Assembly: GCF_000720485.1 (NCBI RefSeq)
Contig: NZ_JOAX01000055.1
Coordinates: forward strand, 1-11,302
Direction: 5' to 3'
DNA from: Streptomyces ochraceiscleroticus
Lineage (GTDB): Bacteria; Actinomycetota; Actinomycetes; Streptomycetales; Streptomycetaceae
Length of the DNA stretch: 11,302 nt
Shown here: positions 7,795 to 11,302 of the stretch, in pieces
How positions within the stretch are numbered: position 1 is the stretch's first letter
Layout: every line of letters begins with the position of its first letter
Notes under the pieces: generated by a model
Told to the model about the DNA's origin: nothing
Database searches by the model: none
What the model saw: the letters and a program-made list of their open reading frames with translations, nothing else
Program-made: the position numbers and the translations under genes

Positions 7795-8412
7795 ATGGGC
7801 ATGCCGATCACACCTGCCAACGGACAGACCACCGGGACCGCCGCGATGACGGCGACGGACACGGCCGACGAGCCGATCATGCTGGAGTTGGTGGACGAGG
7901 ACGGTAGAACGATCGGCACGGCGGAGAAGCTCGCCGCCCATCAGGCGCCCGGGCAGCTGCACCGGGCCTTCTCCGTCTTCCTCTTCGACGAGCAGGGCCG
8001 GCTGCTGCTGCAGCGCCGGGCGCTGGGGAAGTACCACTCCCCCGGCGTGTGGTCCAACACGGCCTGCGGCCACCCGTATCCGGGCGAGAAGCCGTTCGCT
8101 GCCGCCGCGCGGCGCACCGCCGAGGAGCTGGGCATCGCCCCGTCGCTGCTCGGCGAGGCCGGCACCGTGCGCTACAACCACCCGGACCCGGAGTCCGGGC
8201 TGGTCGAGCAGGAGTACAACCACCTCTTCGTGGGCCTGGTCCGGGACGCTCCGGAGCCGGACCCCGAGGAGGTCGGGGAGTACGCCTTCGTGACGCCGGA
8301 CGAGCTGGCCCGGCGGCACTCCGAGGCGCCGTTCTCGGTGTGGTTCATGACCGTGCTGGACGCGGCGCGCCCGGCGATCCGGGAACTCACAGGGACGACG
8401 ACGGGCTGGTAG
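7795..8412 (+). CDS. idi: Isopentenyl-diphosphate delta-isomerase, type I
   Basis: This Nudix-fold enzyme interconverts isopentenyl and dimethylallyl diphosphate in the cytosol for isoprenoid synthesis. Of its 205 residues, the first 25 or so are a variable tail. Residues expected from E. coli Idi align by spacing. Metal-binding H49 and H56 lie in KLAAHQAPGQLHRAFS, the catalytic C91 with H93 in WSNTACGHP, and E138 and E140 in VEQEYNHLFVG. Y127 fills the conserved tyrosine position. ATG at 7795 has GAGGA about 10 nt upstream; the ATG at 7801 is a less likely alternative. The gene overlaps the convergent small ATPase gene by 26 bp at its 3' end. It is preceded by a hairpin, so it probably has its own promoter in 7700-7790, though I cannot pick a convincing one. 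All catalytic residues are present, so activity is expected. Confidence 0.95.
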   Translation: MGMPITPANGQTTGTAAMTATDTADEPIMLELVDEDGRTIGTAEKLAAHQAPGQLHRAFSVFLFDEQGRLLLQRRALGKYHSPGVWSNTACGHPYPGEKPFAAAARRTAEELGIAPSLLGEAGTVRYNHPDPESGLVEQEYNHLFVGLVRDAPEPDPEEVGEYAFVTPDELARRHSEAPFSVWFMTVLDAARPAIRELTGTTTGW

Positions 8413-8884
8413 GCGAGGGCACACAGGCGAGCGGCAGTTCGGCCCAGACGACCTTGCCGCCGCTCGCCGTGTGCTCCACGCCGCTTTTCCCGCCGGCCTC
8501 CGCAGTGATCATTTTGATCAGCCAGAGGCCGCGGCCGCCGAGGTCGTCCTCGTCGGCCTCCAGCGCCTTGGGGCGGTAGGGGTGGTTGTCCTCGACGGCG
8601 ACCCGCACCCAGTCGGCGCCGACCGCCAGCTCGACGGCGATCTGCGGGGAGAGCAGGGCTGCGTGCTGCACCGCGTTGGTGACGAGCTCGGACGTGATCA
8701 ACAGCAGGCCGTCCACGATGTCGGGCCCCGTCGGCACGCGCTGGTCGCGGAGCAGATCCCGTACCGCGTGCCGCGCCTGTGGCACCGAGGACTCCAGTGC
8801 CGGAGCGGTGAACCTCCAGACACCTTCGTACGCGAGCGGGGCCGTCAGCTCCTCGGGGGGTTCGGCTGGGGGTCCGGAAGGCAT
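8387..8884 (-). CDS. Small HATPase_c_2 ATP-binding regulator (RsbW/SpoIIAB-like anti-sigma-factor kinase type)
   Basis: The 165-residue protein consists of one GHKL ATPase domain. It has the N box ELVTNAVQHA (66-75, with E66 and N70), the VEDN metal/adenine loop around D99, and the G box DDLGGRGLWLIKMIT (113-127). There is a short proline-rich head and a serine/proline tail. Actinomycetes encode many such stand-alone proteins; some act as anti-sigma factors or serine kinases of anti-sigma antagonists, most are uncharacterised. ATG at 8884 is preferred because AAAGGG lies 5 nt upstream; GTG at 8890 and GTG at 8947 are alternatives. No sigma factor or anti-sigma antagonist gene is adjacent, so the partner is unknown. 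The 3' end overlaps idi tail to tail by 26 bp. A 19-bp palindrome lies 44 bp upstream of the start and may control it. Confidence 0.83.
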   Translation of the reverse strand: MPSGPPAEPPEELTAPLAYEGVWRFTAPALESSVPQARHAVRDLLRDQRVPTGPDIVDGLLLITSELVTNAVQHAALLSPQIAVELAVGADWVRVAVEDNHPYRPKALEADEDDLGGRGLWLIKMITAEAGGKSGVEHTASGGKVVWAELPLACVPSPTSPSSSL

Positions 8885-8927
8885 CCTCACCCTTTGAGTG
8901 TTGGGAATCCCACCGTCCGGACTGGCC

Positions 8928-8946
8928 TGCTGACGAAAAGTCAGCA
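8928..8946. promoter_or_regulatory. 19-bp palindrome upstream of the RsbW-like gene, candidate operator
   Basis: TGCTGACGAAAAGTCAGCA has perfect 7-bp arms around a 5-nt AT-rich centre. It lies 44 bp before the ATG at 8884 in otherwise unstructured, comparatively AT-richer DNA. The arm and spacer lengths fit a dimeric helix-turn-helix repressor site; it could also be a 5'-UTR hairpin with a GAAAA-type loop. The cognate regulator is unknown. Confidence 0.4.
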
Positions 8947-9096
8947 CTTATCGACAGCTTCCGATCGCTTTTCTGCGTGGCGATCACTCCGGGGATCGAC
9001 TCTGACCCTTTTGTTCCTGCTTCATGAGCTGCCGGGAAGAGGTGCCTTTCTCCCGCTTCGCCCCGAGCGCCGTCTTCACGAACCACCCGCACACAC

Positions 9097-9132
9097 GTCA
9101 GAGGCCCCTTCCCGGAGGAAGGGGCCTCTGAC
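9097..9132 (-). terminator. Terminator hairpin of the tRNA-fMet gene
   Basis: Perfect 16-bp arms (GTCAGAGGCCCCTTCC and GGAAGGGGCCTCTGAC) surround a CGGA tetraloop. The hairpin begins 17 nt beyond the mature tRNA 3' end in the minus-strand direction. It is very stable and has no T-run. Its position makes it the tRNA terminator; it may also act on any plus-strand transcript. Confidence 0.85.
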
Positions 9133-9149
9133 ACGCACTGTTGCGTCAG

Positions 9150-9223
9150 TAGCGGGGACAGGATTTGAACCTGCGACCTCTGGGTTATGAGCCCAGCGAG
9201 CTACCGAGCTGCTCCACCCCGCG
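9150..9223 (-). tRNA. Initiator tRNA-fMet, anticodon CAT
   Basis: The minus strand folds as a 74-nt cloverleaf. The acceptor strand is CGCGGGG, opposed by CCCCGC plus an unpaired T, so position 1 (C) and position 72 (T) do not pair. The D stem GAGC/GCTC has A11-U24. The anticodon arm CTGGG-CTCATAA-CCCAG has three consecutive G-C pairs. The T arm is GCAGG-TTCAAAT-CCTGT. The mismatch at 1-72, the A11-U24 pair and the GGG/CCC anticodon stem are hallmarks of bacterial initiator tRNA, as opposed to elongator tRNA-Met. CCA is not encoded (CTG follows the discriminator A), so it must be added after transcription. Confidence 0.96.
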
Positions 9224-9235
9224 TCGGTGAACACC

Positions 9236-9264
9236 ACCTTACGGGTTCCGTGCGGCAGGGCCAA
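9236..9264 (-). promoter_or_regulatory. Promoter of the tRNA-fMet gene
   Basis: On the minus strand, TTGGCC (9264-9259) and TAAGGT (9241-9236) are separated by 17 bp and end 12 nt before the tRNA 5' end. Spacing and the TAnnnT -10 fit a housekeeping sigma (HrdB-type) promoter. It lies just after the ABC-F gene's likely terminator. Confidence 0.65.
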
Positions 9265-9271
9265 ATCCATT

Positions 9272-9298
9272 ACCGGACGCCGTACGGCGGCTTCCGGT
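9272..9298 (-). terminator. Hairpin downstream of the ABC-F gene, probable terminator
   Basis: ACCGGA and TCCGGT arms enclose the self-complementary CGCCGTACGGCG, with a 3-nt bulge on one side. It lies about 64 nt past the ABC-F stop and immediately before the tRNA promoter, so it would isolate the two units. Confidence 0.45.
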
Positions 9299-9317
9299 CA
9301 GGCGCTCCGGCGGGCCT

Positions 9318-9360
9318 GTGCGCTGGGCTCGCGCGGCGGCCCGTGCGCCGGGCTCGCGCG
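9318..9360. repeat. Two 18-bp direct repeats after the ABC-F stop
   Basis: GTGCGCTGGGCTCGCGCG (9318-9335) recurs at 9343-9360 with one mismatch, period 25 bp. It lies directly against the ABC-F stop codon. It may be a simple tandem duplication; no function is apparent. Confidence 0.6.
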
Positions 9361-9361
9361 C

Positions 9362-11014
9362 TCAGCGCTCGGTGGCCCGGCCGTCCGCCACCTCGATCCG
9401 ACGCGTGGTGTGCACCGCCTCCAGCAGCCGGCGGTCGTGGCTGACCAGCAGAAGCGTGCCCTGGTACGACGCGAGCGCGGACTCGAGCTGCTCGATCGCC
9501 GGGAGGTCGAGGTGGTTGGTGGGCTCGTCCAGTACGAGGAGGTTCACCCCGCGGCCCTGCAGGAGGGCGAGCGCCGCCCGGGTCCGCTCCCCCGGCGACA
9601 GCGTGGCCACCGGGCGCAGCACGTGTCCGGCCTTGAGCCCGAACTTCGCCAGCAGCGTGCGGACGTCCGCCGGCGCCATGTCGGGGACGGAGCGGCGGAA
9701 GGCGTCCAGGAGCGGTTCGCCGGCCGCCTCCGGGCGCTGGAAGAGCTGCCCGCGGGCCTGCTCGATCTCCCCGACGACCACGCCGGGGCCCAGGTACGCC
9801 TGCCCCTCGTCCAGCGGGAGCCGGCCGAGCAGCGCGCCGAGCAGTGTCGACTTCCCGGAGCCGTTCGGACCGGTGATCGCGACCCGGTCCGCCCAGTCGA
9901 TCTGCAGGTCCACCGGGCCGAAGCGGAAGTCGCCGCGCTTGAGGCGCGCGCCGCGCAGCGTGGCGACGACCGCTCCGGAGCGCGGCGCGGCCGCGATCTC
10001 CATCCGCAGCTCCCACTCCTTGCGCGGCTCCTCGACGACGTCCAGCCGCTCGATCATGCGCTGCGTCTGCTTGGCCTTGGCGGCCTGCTTCTCGGTGGCC
10101 TCCACCCGGCCCTTGCGGCCGATCTTGTCGTTGTCGGGAGCCTTGCGGCGGGCGTTCTTGACGCCCTTCTCCATCCAGTTCCGCTGGAGGTGGGCGCGCG
10201 CCTCCAGGGACGCCCTGGTCTCGGCGTACTCCTCGTACTCCTCGCGGGCGTGCCGCCGCGCCCGCTCGCGCTCCTCCAGATACGCGGTGTACCCCCCGCC
10301 GAAGGTGTTCACCTGCTGCTGGGCGAGGTCCAGTTCGACCACCCGGTCCACGGTGCGGGTCAGGAACTCGCGGTCGTGGCTGACCAGGACGGTCCCGGCG
10401 CGCAGCCCGGTGACGAACCGCTCCAGTCGCTCCAGGCCGTCCAGGTCCAGGTCGTTGGTCGGCTCGTCGAGCAGGAAGACGTCGTACCGGGAGAGGAGGA
10501 GGGAGGCGAGCGAGGCGCGGGCCGCCTGGCCACCGGAGAGCGAGGTCATCGGCTGGTCCAGGCCGACCGCCAGGCCGAGCTGGGCCGCGGTCTCCTCGGC
10601 CCGCTCGTCCAGGTCGGCGGCGCCGAGCGCGAGCCAGCGCTCCAGGGCCACGGCGTACGCGTCGTCCGCGCCCGGCTTCTCCTCGACCAGTGCCTGGGTG
10701 GCCTCGTCCAGCGCGGCCTGCGCGTCGGCGACGCCGGTGCGGCGGGCGAGGAAGTCGCGCACGGACTCCCCCGGGCGGCGCTCGGGCTCCTGCGGGAGGT
10801 GGCCGACGGTCGCGGTGGCGGGGCTCAGCCGCAGGTCGCCCTCCTGCGGGGTATCCAGCCCCGCGAAGAGCCGCAGCAGCGTGGACTTGCCCGCTCCATT
10901 GGCACCGACCAGCCCGATCACCTCACCCGGCGCGACAACGAGGTCGAGCCCGGCGAAGAGGGTCCGGTCGCCGTGCCCGGCGGCGAGATTCTTGGCAACG
11001 AGGGTGGCAGACAT
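9362..11014 (-). CDS. ABC-F family ATPase (ribosome-associated, dual ATP-binding cassette)
   Basis: The 550-residue protein has two ABC cassettes and no membrane segment, the ABC-F plan. Cassette 1 has Walker A GANGAGKST (37-45), LSGGQ (159-163) and Walker B LLDEPTNDLD with E184. Cassette 2 has GPNGSGKST (382-390), a variant signature LSPGE (472-476) and VLDEPTNHLD with E497. Between them, about 240-340 is a highly charged helical linker (ERERARRHAREEYEEYAE and following), the P-site tRNA interaction motif of the family. ABC-F proteins act on ribosomes; some give resistance to ribosome-targeting antibiotics, others are translation factors. Which applies here cannot be told, and no biosynthetic genes flank it. 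ATG at 11014 gives a standard MSATLVAKNL start, with only a weak GGCGG before it and TACGAT 10 nt upstream, so a near-leaderless transcript is possible. The gene is complete and both catalytic glutamates are present. Confidence 0.93.
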   Translation of the reverse strand: MSATLVAKNLAAGHGDRTLFAGLDLVVAPGEVIGLVGANGAGKSTLLRLFAGLDTPQEGDLRLSPATATVGHLPQEPERRPGESVRDFLARRTGVADAQAALDEATQALVEEKPGADDAYAVALERWLALGAADLDERAEETAAQLGLAVGLDQPMTSLSGGQAARASLASLLLSRYDVFLLDEPTNDLDLDGLERLERFVTGLRAGTVLVSHDREFLTRTVDRVVELDLAQQQVNTFGGGYTAYLEERERARRHAREEYEEYAETRASLEARAHLQRNWMEKGVKNARRKAPDNDKIGRKGRVEATEKQAAKAKQTQRMIERLDVVEEPRKEWELRMEIAAAPRSGAVVATLRGARLKRGDFRFGPVDLQIDWADRVAITGPNGSGKSTLLGALLGRLPLDEGQAYLGPGVVVGEIEQARGQLFQRPEAAGEPLLDAFRRSVPDMAPADVRTLLAKFGLKAGHVLRPVATLSPGERTRAALALLQGRGVNLLVLDEPTNHLDLPAIEQLESALASYQGTLLLVSHDRRLLEAVHTTRRIEVADGRATER

Positions 11015-11093
11015 CAGACCGCCGATCGTAGCGGCGGGGCGGGCGGGGGGCGCGCGGATATCCGGGGGGGGCGGAGGCGGGGTGGTTGGCAGC

Positions 11094-11302
11094 GTGGGCG
11101 GGTGGTCAGGCAGGTGGGACGCGCGGGCAGATGGGGTGGGCGGGCGGTCAGGCAGGTCGCGTCGCGGGCGGCCGGGCAGGTCGGGCGGACGGTGTGGGCG
11201 GACTGTCAGGCAGGTGGGGGGGACGAGCGGCGTGGGCGGACAGTCAGGCAGGTGGGGTGGACGAGCAGCCGGGCAGATGGGGTGGGCGGGCGGTGTGGGC
11301 AG
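11094..11302. repeat. G-rich degenerate direct-repeat tract, continuing past the right edge
   Basis: The core TCAGGCAGGT recurs at 11106, 11148, 11206 and 11244, each preceded by a GTGGGCGG-like block and, in later copies, followed by GGGGNGGACGAGC. A separate 24-bp segment starting at 11125 is repeated exactly at 11271 (146 bp apart). Spacing is irregular (42, 58, 38 bp), so it is not a CRISPR array. The plus strand is strongly G-over-C and rich in GG and GGG runs. No convincing gene is seen in 11031-11302; the minus strand is open in frame with the ABC-F gene but reads as proline-rich low-complexity sequence with no start codon. Confidence 0.7.

Noticed and set aside
7795..8412. idi as part of the glycolipid operon (prenyl-glycerol ether lipid idea)
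   Set aside because: It is on the other strand, separated by a hairpin from the epimerase, and no prenyl-glyceryl-phosphate synthase or prenyltransferase is present; adjacency alone is not enough.
9150..9223. Elongator tRNA-Met or tRNA-Ile2
   Set aside because: The unpaired 1-72 position, the A11-U24 pair and the three G-C pairs of the anticodon stem identify an initiator.
11015..11302. In-frame, stop-free N-terminal extension of the ABC-F protein to the window edge
   Set aside because: It reads as proline-rich low-complexity sequence derived from the repeats, has no ATG/GTG in frame within the window, and ABC-F proteins normally begin as MSATLVAKNL does here. Lack of stops is expected at this GC content.
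11094..11302. CRISPR array
   Set aside because: Repeats are degenerate, unit spacing is irregular (42, 58, 38 bp), spacers resemble the repeats, and no cas gene is present.

Overview
The window is very GC-rich, with GTG and ATG starts, start/stop overlaps and long antisense shadow ORFs. It looks like an actinomycete chromosome, most probably Streptomyces. This assignment rests on codon usage, tRNA form and gene families, not on a database match.

Layout. Positions 6404 to 1 (minus strand) carry a tightly packed operon. In transcription order it holds a 594-aa membrane CDP-alcohol phosphatidyltransferase with an unrecognised N-terminal domain, a LicC-like nucleotidyltransferase, a glycerol-1-phosphate-dehydrogenase-like metal enzyme, a second smaller CDP-alcohol phosphatidyltransferase and a family 2 glycosyltransferase. 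After an 88-bp gap with a strong hairpin come a TagG-like ABC permease and the start of its TagH-like ATPase, which runs off the window. The first five genes overlap head to tail by 4 to 23 bp. Divergent from the operon is a GalE-like epimerase (6660-7670), followed by type I isopentenyl-diphosphate isomerase (7795-8412). A small HATPase (RsbW-like) protein converges on idi and overlaps it. Further right, on the minus strand, are an initiator tRNA-fMet with its own promoter and terminator, an ABC-F ATPase, and a G-rich degenerate direct-repeat tract that runs off the right edge.

How the genes may work together. The operon reads as a pathway for an exported phosphodiester-containing glycolipid or wall polymer. 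A dehydrogenase would make a polyol phosphate (sn-glycerol-1-phosphate if the family assignment holds). A nucleotidyltransferase would make a CDP-activated precursor, two membrane phosphatidyltransferases would use CDP-alcohols, a glycosyltransferase would decorate the product, and an ABC-2 transporter would export it. The divergent epimerase could supply a UDP-sugar. No product can be named from sequence alone.

Most notable oddity. The TagG-like permease appears to have lost about 45 residues, including its last membrane helix, at a junction near position 312-318. The usual C-terminal tail survives in another frame, and the permease frame now runs without a stop into the ATPase gene. This is either a real lesion/fusion or a sequence error. 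Other points are a probable CTG start for the first operon gene, loss of the fourth conserved Asp in the small phosphatidyltransferase, possible leaderless transcription of the epimerase, and the right-edge repeat array.
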